Assembly (NCBI GenBank): GCA_030272585.1
Contig: BSYQ01000008.1
Coordinates: forward strand, 3,906,001-3,970,000
Length of the DNA stretch: 64,000 nucleotides
Source: Bryopsis sp. KO-2023
Taxonomy: Eukaryota; Chlorophyta; Ulvophyceae; Bryopsidales; Bryopsidaceae
Reading direction: 5' to 3'
Position 1 is the stretch's first letter; every line of letters starts with the position of its first letter. This document shows positions 45,302 through 56,400 of the stretch, one piece after another. Both the position numbers and the translations under genes were made by a program. A model generated the notes under the pieces. The model was not told the origin of the DNA. It was given only the letters and a program-made list of their open reading frames with translations, and ran no database searches.

Positions 45302-45399
45302 CGGGGTCCTCAAAATGAGCAGCCCCACCGCGGACCTCATCCCCACTTCGCGCTTATGTAAAACTCATTTCGGTGAGTCCCACCTCAGTTTGGCTCCCC

Positions 45400-45421
45400 G
45401 AACTGAGGTCGACCTCAGTTC
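45400..45421. repeat. Perfect 22-bp palindrome
   Basis: GAACTGAGGTC joined directly to GACCTCAGTTC, centred on a GTCGAC site. The word CTCAGTTC also occurs in the element's TIRs. Confidence 0.85.
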
Positions 45422-45834
45422 CCCACTTCACTCACGTAAAGGTATTGTCCACCATTTCGTGAGGATCCTTGTCGTTTGCGAGCGTGTTGACGATACGGTC
45501 GACGGCACCAGAGACGACCGGAAACACGAGAAACCAGAGCTTACCCGTGTGAGGAGGCTTATCGCCAGGAGACGGAAGAAACGCAGGTGAGTGAACGTGA
45601 AATAAAGCTCACAGCGGGTTCTAGGTTGGGTTCGACTCCCAAGTGAGACCACAAACGTCAAGAGGGAAGGAACTCTTGCAGTAAACGTAGTGCTAGCTTC
45701 CTCTGAACCATTTGCAGGCGTGAGGGGCAGCCCATCCACAACTCTGGCTTCTGTCAAACTTCCTGGTATCCATCATCGAAAACAGCTTTTTACATTGAAT
45801 TCAGTCGAAGTAGAAAGACCATCAGCAAGCAGAT

Positions 45835-46612
45835 CGGTTGGGAAGGGCTGTTTTTTTGGCTTGTTTCAAGGGAAAGGATAGGTTATTTGCTATGGTTCCC
45901 GGGAAGTGAAAAGGGGGAAGGGAGGAGTTGTTTTTTTTCGATTGAATGGAATGGAAGGGTGTTTTTTTTTTGCTAAGCGAAGGGAAAGGGAAGGGCCAGG
46001 TTTTTTTTTCAATGGGAAAGGGAAGGGCCAGGGTTTTTGTTGCTTGTTTCAAGGGGAAGGGAATCGCCCAACAGTTTTTTTTCTATGTTTTCAAGTAAGG
46101 GAAGGGAGCAAAGTAAAGGAAGGGAAGGGAGCAAAGGCTTCCTTTTCTCTTGTTTCAAGGGAAGGGATAGGCCAGTTTTAATTTTTTGAAGGGGAAAGGG
46201 AGGGGGGGGGTTCTCTTTTTTATAAGGGAGAAGGGAAGGACCAGTTTTATTTTATATTTGTTGCAGTAATCTTTCAAGGGAAGGGAGAAGGAAGGGAGAG
46301 GAGAAGAGAGGCTTGTTTTCCTTGTTTGAAGAAAGGAAAAAGGAAGTGCCAGAGTGGTTTTTTTTTTGGTTGTTTCAAGGGGAGGGGAACGGCCCATTTT
46401 TTTTTTCCTATCTCTGTAAGGGAAGGGAAGCAAGGCCCAGTTTTTTTTTTCTATTTCTGTAAGGGAAGGGAAGCAAGGCCCAGCTTTTTTTTTCTATTTC
46501 TGTAAGGGAAGGGAAGCAAGGCCCAGTTTTTTTTTTCTCTATTTCTGTAAGGGAAGGGAAGCAAGGCCCAGTTTTTTTTTTCTATTTCTGTAAGGGAAGG
46601 GAAGCAAGATGT
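45835..46612. repeat. T-run/GGGAAGGG minisatellite
   Basis: Degenerate units at the left become a regular 43-45-bp array at 46411-46610 (five units of CTATTTCTGTAAGGGAAGGG plus GCAAGGCCCAG and a T run). It lies beyond the 3' end of the Myb-like gene. Confidence 0.8.
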
Positions 46613-46971
46613 GAGAAAAAAGCGGTAGTGTTGTGATATGACCAGAGTGGACGGAAAGGAAGGAAAGGCTTATAATAAACGCTATGTGAAGTGGTGTTTT
46701 GTGTGTGTGGTAAACCATTCAAAACTATGAAAGGAAGAAAGAAGTCAGAAGTGTTGGTGGTCCCCCAAATTGATAATTGTTTCAAAAATTTTACAAGAGG
46801 AGATGCACCTCCCAATTCCTCAACCTACCCCACAATGATGTGGAGGGATACAAGAACTCGCGAGCTCACTTCATTGTGTAACTGATACATTGTAACACAC
46901 GATATAAAATCAAATTTAAAAACGAAAAGTAACCGACACCAAGCCACTGCCACTGCCACTGCCATTCACTT

Positions 46972-48713
46972 TCAACGCTGGACACGCCTCACAGGTGTGA
47001 ACATGTCAATCACTTTGTCTTGTGATTGAGGCTGGAAGTCTCTTGCTGCCTCTTGTGATATGTTGCTCAATGCTTCCAGATTGAATTGTCCAAAGTTTGT
47101 CGCGAAAGGGTTGCGCGGCGGGGTTACCGCACTTTCTGCCCCCCAATTGAAGCTCCCAAACGGTCGAGGGGTTGATTGGCCTTGTGGTTGGGTAACAACA
47201 TCATCCCCTGCCAAGGACGTCCCTAAATTTCAAGAGAAATGTTACTGAAACAAATAAAGGGAAAATAAATTCAATCGATATTTTCGTTCTTTCCTCATTT
47301 TTTATTGAAAGAGTTACTGGAAGTAAAAAAACACCCATCCGTTATCTAGAGTTACATATATATACCCGCAGCTGCTTCATTGAAGCTCCCAAAATCGGTT
47401 GAGGTTGGTGATTGGATCATGGCATCCACATCACTCGGTCCCTCAGTAACGGCGCCACATTCTTCCTTTGACATATCTGTTGATAACACAACCTTATCAT
47501 AAGAAAGACTAGAATGGAATGAAACCCCCAATTCCCTATTGTTGTTTGGTACTTGGATGCAACAGGGATTGGTGTAGCGACTTTTACAGAAAATGCAGAA
47601 TGAGTAATGTACCTTTCTACCTCAGATTCCCTGTTTTGTTTCAGCTCAATACAACACTACCCTTGACCTGAAAAACAACAGCAATCCCTCTATTTGTTAT
47701 TAAGAGCAGTGTGGCGGGACCCAAGCACATCCTGTCAAACAGAAAAATTTGTCCTTCTGCATGTTTTTCAAAGCAGCGGCACGGCCTATCTCCATCCCCA
47801 ATCAGTCAAGAACAATTTTTGTTTGATTTATCTTCACAACATCTATTTGCTCACCATTTTTTATTTTTTTTAGTGCCTGAGATCGCGCCAGGGTAAAGAA
47901 CTCAAACGCTTCTTTGTTATTGATGGACTTTAAGTCCATTGAGAACAAAGAAATTTGTGTGCCCAACTCTAGGGCACGGGCTTTTCTGTCGATGGCGTTG
48001 GCGAGGGCACTGAGTGACTTTTGCACTCCTACCTCAGAAACCCTCTCTTAATTTTTTTTTTAATTCCAATCGGCCTGGAATTTATATCGCTGTCCATCGC
48101 TTCTTCACTTCTGATTCGCTTGGATGGCTCAGAAAGGGCTTTGAACTTTGGCGTGGTCTTCAATACTTGCCAACAATGCAAGTATGCAAACGCATGCTGA
48201 GTTGAGGTCTTGAAAACATCATGAGCCTTAGCCACAGTGTCTTGGGCATTTGTGCCCGAGACATTCATGCTTTGAACGGTTGAAAACGCACCATTGAACT
48301 TTGAGGTTTCTCTTGAAATACGCCCCCATTTAGACTGTAAGCTCTTTGCGCTCCTTATGGTACCCGATTTTTCCTGGAATTCCATTGCTATCCTATCCCA
48401 AAATGTGGTTGATGTTTGGTTTGTTGAAGTCACCGGGTCTTCACTGATCGTGACCCACGCACGACACAATGTTATTTCTTCAGCTTCAGAAAAATGCTTG
48501 CTTGCAGTTTCCATCGCCTTCACCACAACAACAGAATCAGGTGGATTGATATTTTTTCCCCTGAAAAAAATACATACATTCAATACTGAGACATCCCAGC
48601 CCCTTCCTCAACTCCCCCCAAGAATAGCAGCTCCAGCCCCAGTCCCAGTCTCACCCACTCCACTCCACTCTGCCCCCGCGAAAACCCTCAATTGTTGTTT
48701 TTTCCTGAGCCAT
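46972..48713 (-). CDS. Myb/trihelix NAM-associated protein, Harbinger ORF1 type
   Basis: Exons: 48655-48713, 47855-48560, 47366-47476 and 46972-47222, with matching GT-AG phases at all three introns; about 375 aa. The N-terminal half has a Myb/SANT-like domain of the plant type (FSEAEEITLCRAWVTISEDP, TFWDRIAMEF, SLQSKWGRISRE, HCWQVLK). A RPIGIKKK motif and an ELG...LFSMDL coiled segment follow, as in NAM-associated C-terminal domains. The tail repeats FGSFN/FGQFN. Such proteins partner the Harbinger transposase and help its DNA binding and nuclear import. Within exon 2 the frame changes near 48030-48050, next to an A run. A 62-nt GT-AG intron could remove it but would delete RPIGIKKK, so a real frameshift or sequence error is more likely. 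Confidence 0.7.
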
Positions 48714-49049
48714 TCTACCAATTTTTTTGCTGCAACACGAACGTTGAAGACGAACTCAGCGAACGACCTTCTTAGGTTTAGGTTTTTTATGTTCCTTTCA
48801 CCTCGACGGTCCCTGCAGTGTTCGAGTGGTGTTGCTGGAGGCCTTCCTTGGTGGTCTTGACGCGCTCTGCAAGGATACGAACAATCCACCACCAGTTTCG
48901 ACGATGTCGCATCAACCAAAGTGAGGAGCAAAGTGCGCTGCGAAATGAGGAAAGTGAGTTCGAGTTCAGACGTCTGAATGGCGGACTCGTGGGGGGTTAC
49001 TAAACGCGAACTGAGGATGGGGATGAGGTCTGCGGTGGGGATGCTCTAA

Positions 49050-49283
49050 GGGTGCGGTCACACTGGATCAATGATCCCGGGTTCATCGCGTCAACCCTGA
49101 CTGTTTGGGGTTAACTCGCGGGTTCTCGGGATCCGGGTCCCCGACCCGGATCACGAGGCGAGAACCAGGTTCACGACGACGTGGTCCGACGACCAACTTC
49201 CGTCTTTTCAACAAGGTGTCGTACAGAAAAACTGTGGGTTGACGCGATGAACCCGGGATCATTGATCCAGTGTGACCGCACCC
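49050..49283. mobile_element. 234-bp MITE abutting the Harbinger-like element
   Basis: The termini GGGTGCGGTCACACTGGATC... and its reverse complement match for at least 45 bp without mismatch. TAA flanks lie at 49047-49049 and 49284-49286. The left TAA is also the right duplication of the Harbinger-like element, so one inserted at the edge of the other. No coding sequence. Confidence 0.88.
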
Positions 49284-49286
49284 TAA

Positions 49287-49730
49287 GGATGCGGACGCGC
49301 GTTCACGCTCCAAAAACGTCAAGCGGCCATGGGCGGGGCGCCAGGTTCCTTTCCGCACAGGTGGTTGGTCCAAATCTGTACGACAGTTGAGGGGACAGAG
49401 AAGAAAATCCGATTCGTTGGAGTGTGTCATCGGATCTGTTACGACCTGGAGGCTTCCGAGTGTAACTAGGAGGACAACCCCCAAAGCAGCCCATCATCCA
49501 TCGTTTTTTTTCTTGGATTCTTCTAGTGCACACGCCAAACTTTTGCGATCCAAAAGCCAGGGCCGTCCAGACGTATATTCGCGTGCGGGAGTGTTTTTTT
49601 TCCGAACGCCGCGCAGCTTTGCTCTCGAGCGTGTGTCATATTTTCGATCCGGTTTTCTCTTTTTTTTTGCGATTCTCCGTCCCCGACGAAGCCTGGGTAG
49701 CGCTGGTTGGAAAAGGTTTTCGTAATCAAG
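49287..49730 (+). promoter_or_regulatory. Upstream region and 5' UTR of the TZF gene
   Basis: No gene. GC-rich near 49300, then T-rich tracts at 49504-49511 and 49660-49668. No clear TATA box is seen. Confidence 0.4.
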
Positions 49731-52700
49731 ATGCCCAGGGGCAGGAAAGATTCCAAAACAGAGGGAGCGCAGATGGACTCCCTCTACAATTCGGACGATT
49801 TCAGGATGTATTGTTTCAAGGTGAGCTGGCTGGGGGATGGGGTGCAGATTTTTTTTGCCGGGGTCGCATGGGTACGACGTTCGTCGCTGGTGCTTGGCCG
49901 GTCGTCTTTTTTCCTTGCACGCCGGGGTGGTTCGTTGGTGCCGCGACCGTAGGTCGTAACGATACGAACTGTGTTTTTGACACGTGACACGCGTACGCAG
50001 GTTCTCCCCTGTTCTAAGCACTACTGCCACGATTGGACTGAGTGCCCCTTTGCCCACCCCGGAGAAAAAGCCAGAAGGCGCGATCCGAGGGTTTTCCCAC
50101 ACGTAGGGATCGAGTGCCCGCAGGTAAGGACATCCCCTCCTTGAAAAGAAAGTCTTTGGAACTTGACTGTGTCCTGTCGATTAAAGTTTCTGTGGGGGAC
50201 TGGAAGTTGTCAACGGAGCCGTATCGGAGCCGCGGACGTCCGACAGCGGACCTTGTCGTTTATGTTTCTGGCAGCCTTTGAGTTCGTCTCGGTTTGCAGG
50301 GTGCGTCTTGTCCTCGTGGCGACCTGTGCCCTTTCGCGCACAACGTCTTCGAATGCTGGTTGCATCCCACCAGGTGAGTCGTGCTTCCGTCCTCAATTGC
50401 TTCGTTTTGGGGTCTTTAGCGTTGGACTTTTTTTTGAGGGGGAGAGACCAAACAAGGAAACCTGCATTAGAAAAAGCGTCCACGTGGCATCTTCAGCGAG
50501 CCCTGCTGAGTTCACGTGTTTGGGCAGCGACAGTTCGTTTCCACGCTGTGATTCAAACCATCCACGAAGAACCCTGAGTCTGTGGTGCCAAGGACAGCTC
50601 AATAAATTCAAAAAACACCCCTATTTGCTTTGCTCAACACACCTAGTCCTCTGTAGCACCGCCTGTCTTTTATTAAGGGGTTTATTCAGTTTTTTCAAGA
50701 TACTGATTTGCGGTCAGAGTTACCCCCATGGGGAGGGGAAACAGTGGGTTGAATTTTCAAGCGCATATTTTCAGGTACCGCACCCAGTTGTGCAATGAGC
50801 CCGCCTCATGCCGTCGCAAAGTGTGTTTTTTCGCACACACTGTAGAGGAGCTGAGGGAGCCAACAGGAGGCATGGAGCAGGTAAAAAGAGTTCCAGCTTT
50901 TGATATCGAAATGCAGCTCTGTCAGACTATGAGAGGCACATCCAAAGTCACACATGACGTTTCAGAGAGTAGCTGTTGGCTGATAGGCGCCCCCACAGGA
51001 AAGAGCCCCTCGCACTGCTAATTTGGCACAAAGATTGCTCAAGGAGGGTTTTTTAATAAATTATTTTAAGCCGACAGCAATGAATATGGTGATTCTTGCT
51101 CTTTTTGTAGGTGGTGGATCCAACCACGGGTGCTGCCGTGGCAGCAGCCAATTTGAACCCATCTGCTGGCATCGATCAGCAAGCAGCTGCTGCAGCTGCA
51201 GCGGCTGCGACTGCAGCCAATCTTGTGGATGCCGCACCACCAGTCACCGCTCCTGCCAATGGCACCACGATGCCCCCAAGACCCTCCAGGTCTTCAATCG
51301 ACTCGAACGGAACCTGGAGAAGCAACAAATCAAAGGCATCTGCCAAGGAGGGTGAGTATTCGGACCTCGTCAGACCTGGATGTTATTGGTGATGTCAGTT
51401 GTGTGGGATTTTTTACTCGTGATGCATTGACATGCGATTTCTGTGAGTAGGTGGTCAAGGTCAAGAGACTCAAGCTGCGGTGAAACGTGCTTCGATGGAT
51501 TCCAACCGGAGTGCCAAGCAGAGTGGCAGGATGTCTGCCGATATTCCCAGGAATGGTCAAAGGTCTCAGAGCGCTTCTTTCGATGGGAAGAAGGCCAAAT
51601 CGAAGGGGCCTGGCAGACTCTCTGTCGACATCCCCAGAATGGCAAGACAGCAGAAACAGCAGGAGCAAGAGTCTGCTTCGGTGAGCATTTCGATCAATGT
51701 TTGCGTTTTATTATTATTTTTTTTGCTTTTCTTTGTATGTTCTTGAACCCTGCTGCAACTGCTGTTGTCAGGCTACCGCTGCTCAGTTGCAGAGTTTGAG
51801 AAACGAAATCCAGGCCCAGCAGCTTGGGGTCTCCACCTCGGATCTTTCTGCCGCGTTGGAGCAACTTTCGCTCACCAGCTTGTCGGCTGACCAGATCGCA
51901 CCACAGCAAATCCAGCAGCTGCAACAGCAGGTAGAAAGCATTTTTTTCATTATTTGTTCAATTATCCCCTGTATTTTTGCCATTCCCTTCATTTGCTGTG
52001 TATATCAAATCCAGAAATCGAATCAAAGGCTGTAAAAGCCTTTTCAAGAAAAAGGTAATAAACTTTTGCATGAATTTTCATTTTCAACTCCTGCCCTTGT
52101 GCTTGGCTGATCGCACCTGGCAGAAAAACCCTTGAATTAACCGTGGAGTGTCATTTCCTTGCTTCTGCAGGCTCTTCAAAACCAGGCTGCCGGTGCCAAT
52201 CTGTCCCAGAACGACCGAGTGGTTCAGCTTTTCATGATGTTGCTGAAGGAGATCACCGACAGCAGGACTTCGCAACCCCAACCCACAGATTTCCAGGCGC
52301 AACGTACTTCTCTCGACAGCGCATTTTCTGTCGGGAGCGGGGTGCCTTCCGAGAGGTTCTCCATGGATGGTTTCGTGCCGATGCCATACAACATGCATTA
52401 CGGTGGAGGACTGGCCGATGCCACAAGGTGCATAGAAAAAGAAACTATGCTCCCGGGAAAAAATGGGACTAAAAATAAAGTAAAAAATTTAGGAGTCGTC
52501 GTTTTTTTAAATTAACTGTGGGTATGATGTGACTTTGATGCAACATATAAAATGGATAATACTGAGTAGAATTTCAAAACAATCCATTTTTCAAGGTGTT
52601 TATTTTTTTGTGTCTCCGCACCTATCTAATATATATTTAATATATATTTTAAACCAAAGAATTATTCTTGTAGCAGCTTTATTGATTTCGTGTTGTTGGA

Positions 52701-53425
52701 TGATGGCTTGCAGGAACTTGTACATGGCACCCCCCGGCAATGGAAGAGTTTCCATGGATGGCGTTCCGGACTTTATTTTGCACGACAGCAGGGCGAGGGA
52801 TCCTTCCTTAGACAGCACCATATCTGACACCATGGGGATGCAAAACGTCGCTCGGTGAGAAATCACCACAACTGTCAGCATTTTAGGGATCTCCCCCCTC
52901 CCCCCCCAAAAAAATAAAAATAAATAAACGAAAGAACAGAAATGGAACCTCAGCATTGGCTTGCTGCCATGCTGTGCTCCCTCTGTATGGCTTTTTTTTC
53001 CCCTCTGTATGGCGTTTTTTTCCCTCTGTATGGGTTTTTTTCCCTGTCTTTGGATTTTTCGTATAAAAAAATACGAAAAATACTAAATTTTTCATACAAA
53101 AAATTCAAAATTGTTTCTTCTTGTTATCTTTTTTCTCAGGATGTCGATCGACAGTGGCTACGAATCGTCGGTGGTGTCTGGGGGCAGCAGCGAACAGAGG
53201 TGCCTGTCTGTGGATGGAGGTCTCGCCACTTTGAACATGGCAGCCCCCCCTTTCAACCCCTCCAGTTTCGTGGACCCTTTCACCAGAACTACCGCTCCCT
53301 TAACGACTGCAGCAGTTACCACTGGGACAGCCTCCTTTGATGGTTACCCTGGGGTTTCAATTCCCCAGGGCGTGACTGCCCCCATGTACGCACAGCAGTT
53401 TGACCCAGCAGCGAAACCATCCTAG
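49731..53425 (+). CDS. RR-type tandem CCCH zinc-finger protein, 568 aa
   Basis: Ten exons: 49731-49820, 50001-50123, 50300-50373, 50775-50880, 51111-51351, 51451-51680, 51772-51930, 52171-52427, 52714-52854 and 53140-53425. All are GT-AG, phases fit, and the 1707 nt end at TAG. The N-terminus holds the plant RR module: [13 protein letters not shown], a C-x5-H-x4-C-x3-H finger ([12 protein letters not shown]) and the basic [10 protein letters not shown]. Two CCCH fingers follow: [17 protein letters not shown], then [15 protein letters not shown] and [10 protein letters not shown]. Spacing in the first of these two is C-x5-C-x5, shorter than the usual C-x7-C-x5. The rest is low complexity, with poly-Ala, Gln-rich and repeated Ser motifs (FSMDGF, VSMDGV, LSVDIPR). 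RR-TZF proteins bind AU-rich RNA and act in mRNA decay in cytoplasmic granules. Confidence 0.93.
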
Positions 53426-56400
53426 TTTGACCTTTTTTTAAATTCTGGTGAGAAGGTGGAGCACTCCAGTAGCCGTTTGCTTTCTATGTGTGCGTGTATG
53501 TGTTTTTTTTCTCATTGATTTTATTCGACAGGGTGGAAAAAAGGGGGGGGGAAGGAGTCATTGGATTTATGTTTGGGAGGAAAAAGACGAAAGATTGGGA
53601 TTCAACACAGGGTCAAAAGGAAAAACAAAGAAAAGAGAGGTTTTGGGGGGGTGTTGGGGAAACACGAAGCAATTGCGGTTGAGAGCAGGGGTTGTTTATT
53701 TTTGCTTTTTTTCGGGGGGTTTGGGAGGGTGGCTGGGGTTGAAAAAGGGAAGGGAGTTGGAAAAGGAAGATGGGCAGACGACCGGGGGTGGGTTGGGTGG
53801 GTGAATGGCTCCTTGAGTGCTTGCTATATTGTGATTTGCCGACGAATTTCGGTGTCATGCTTTAAGTTCTTCTATTGATTTTATTGAAGGGACCTAAATG
53901 CGTTTTTTTTTTTTTTGATTTATGTGGATGTGTGTGTGTGTGTGTGCATATGGTCCCTCACAAATATACATATATTTTTGCACACTTGTTGGGAAAACAG
54001 AGAGAGGGAGAGTGGGAAAAAAAGAAATGTTTATGCACGTACATGTGCAAATATTTTGAACTTCTCCTCCACGAAACCTCTCTCTGCCTTCCCTGTCTGA
54101 CCTCCCCCTCCCTCTCTTTCTCTCTAACTGGCTTGTTCTATTTTTTTTTCTTTCTTTTTTTTCTTTTTTGAACTATATTTGTGGAGGAAGAGATGGAAGA
54201 GGGGGAAGGAAAAGAAAGGGGAAAAAAACGGAGAGAGAGTGAGTGAGTGGTTTGGTCGAAAGTGTTCGATTCTTGCTTTTGTTAAAAAAACAAAAGGCTG
54301 GTTCCAGGAGAGGGGAGAGTTTTCTGATAAAGTGGGCGCATCTGTGTGTGTGTGTGTTTGTTTGGAATTCTGTGCGAGGATTTCTGATCAATAAAAGAAA
54401 GGGGGTGGGATGGGTTTTGAAAAAAAAAAAAAAAGGAACAAAAAAAAGAAGAGGAATCCACTGCAGCAAAGATTTGACATTTTAGCCCCTAACAAAAAAT
54501 GCAGGGAGGGAGGGAGTGAAAAGAAAAAAAGAAAGGGAGAAATTTGGAAATTGTTCGGAGGGAAGAAAAAAACCCAACGGAGAAGGGGAAAGGGGAGAGA
54601 GAGAGAGGGTTCTGTGTATAAACAGATGACTAATTAAGCAAAGGAAACCAAAAAGGAAAAAAAAAAGATGGAAATTCGGGGATGGAAGATTTTCAGCCCA
54701 ACCACGTGCATTTCGTGGAGTTTTGTGGTTGAGTGCCTTAATTTTGTCTTTTTGGTTCAATTTCAATGGGGGTTAATATCTGGACCAAAAAATTCCTTTG
54801 TTGATTTCCTCTGCAACTTTTGATGGCTTGATTTTTCCAATAGACACAGAAACCCCCCCCAGAAAAAAAGAAAAAAGAAAAAAAGGCACCAAGAAGACAA
54901 TGAAGGGGGAAAAAGAAAAGAAAAAAAGAGAACCGAAAAAAAAAATGCTGGGTTCAAATAGAGCTATATAGATACAAAAAGGAAAAATGGCAAAAAGAAA
55001 GGAAAGCAAAGGAAAGAAGATTTATTGGAATATTTTTCCATTTCAATTTTTATGAAGTTGTAATATTTTGCTGTCTAGATTTTTGGGGAAAAAAGGGTTT
55101 TTTGTCCCCCCCCCTTGACCAATAGTTTTCTATGAGGAGAAAATATGCAGAGTTGGATGTGTGAGGAGATATATTGAATATATTTGACATGAAAGATGGG
55201 TTGGGTCGAAAAGAAACGAAAGGAAAGAAAAAGAAAAGTGGGTGGTTTCATTGACTGCTACCCACACGATGTCTATGCATCTTTTTGTTTTCTTTTTTTC
55301 TTTTTTCTATATTTTTGCTTTTCCTTTAGATTTTTTTTTTTTTGGCTTAATTTTATCGGTTTGATTCATATTTTGGGAAACTGAGGGGAGGTGCTGGATA
55401 GCATGATGGCGATGGCCTATTTCGGCCTACATATATATATGAAAAGGAAAAAAAAAGAAAAAAGAGACCTATTGATTTTTTATTGCATATCTGTTTTGAC
55501 CAAGGGTCATAGATTCGGAAAAAAGAGATCGTGGAATGAAAGGAAAAAAAAAGAGAGGAGGAAAAAAAAAAGAGAGAGAGAGAGAGAAAAAAGAAAAAGG
55601 ATCCTGAGATGTCTCTGTTTGATATTATCTCTCGAAATATCTCAGAAATCTCTGTCTTGATTTTTAGTATGTATTTTTTTTTCGATTCGATTCTTTTTTC
55701 TTTCCCATCTCTTTTCCGCCACTGCCTGCCCTCTCCCCCCCTTTCCCAAAACCAAAAAAGAAAAGGAAAGGAAAGGAAAAAAAGTAAAAAAGAAAAGAAA
55801 AGAGGCCCTTTTCATAAATCTATTCAACTGCCCCGCCCTCATTTTTCGGTGTCTTACCTCAGTGAGCTCCCCCTCCCCCTCCTCTTTTAAAATATTTTTA
55901 AAAGAGGTTTTTCGGGGGAAGGAAATTTCAGAGTTGGGGTAGGGTCTGGGGTTTTTTTGGGGGGTGGGGGAGAGTTGGAGGGTTTGTAGGTGTGCGTTGC
56001 GTTAAGATTGGATGGATGGATTTTTAGCCGCCCTCATTTATGTTGCGAAGTTTGGGGAGTGGATTGATTTATAATGTACACAACGATTGTTTGTTTGTTG
56101 TTATCTCTGCATGTCGTGTCAAAATGTTGTTTTTTTTTGGGTGTTTTTTTTTCCCTTTGGTGGTTTCTTTTTGGTTGTGTTTTTATCAAGTTCTCTATTG
56201 CTTTTTTTTTTTTTTGCTTTTTTTTTTCTCGCGGTGTGTGTATATGTTTGTTTTTTGTTCGGGGAGGGGGTTCTCGTGTGTGGGTTTTTTTGTTTTTCCT
56301 ATTGCAAGTGACCCTGGCTTTTTTTTTTGAATTTGCGGTTGGAATGTTGCTGTTCTGTGACATTTTTTTCTTAACATTTTTTTTTGTGGTTTTTATTTTC

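Larger units (their letters stand above)
41956..49046 (-). mobile_element. PIF/Harbinger-like element, 7.1 kb, 43-bp perfect TIRs
   Basis: The left end GAGCATCCCCACCGCAGACC... (41956-41998) is the exact reverse complement of the right end (49004-49046) over 43 bases. TAA duplications lie at 41953-41955 and 49047-49049. TAA duplication and the GAGCATC-type terminus fit PIF/Harbinger. Inside is a Myb/NAM-associated gene of the kind that serves as Harbinger ORF1. I see no DDE transposase, so it is probably non-autonomous. A diverged TIR-like sequence (GAGCAGCCCCACCGCGGACC) at about 45317 suggests an older related insertion or rearrangement inside. Confidence 0.82.
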
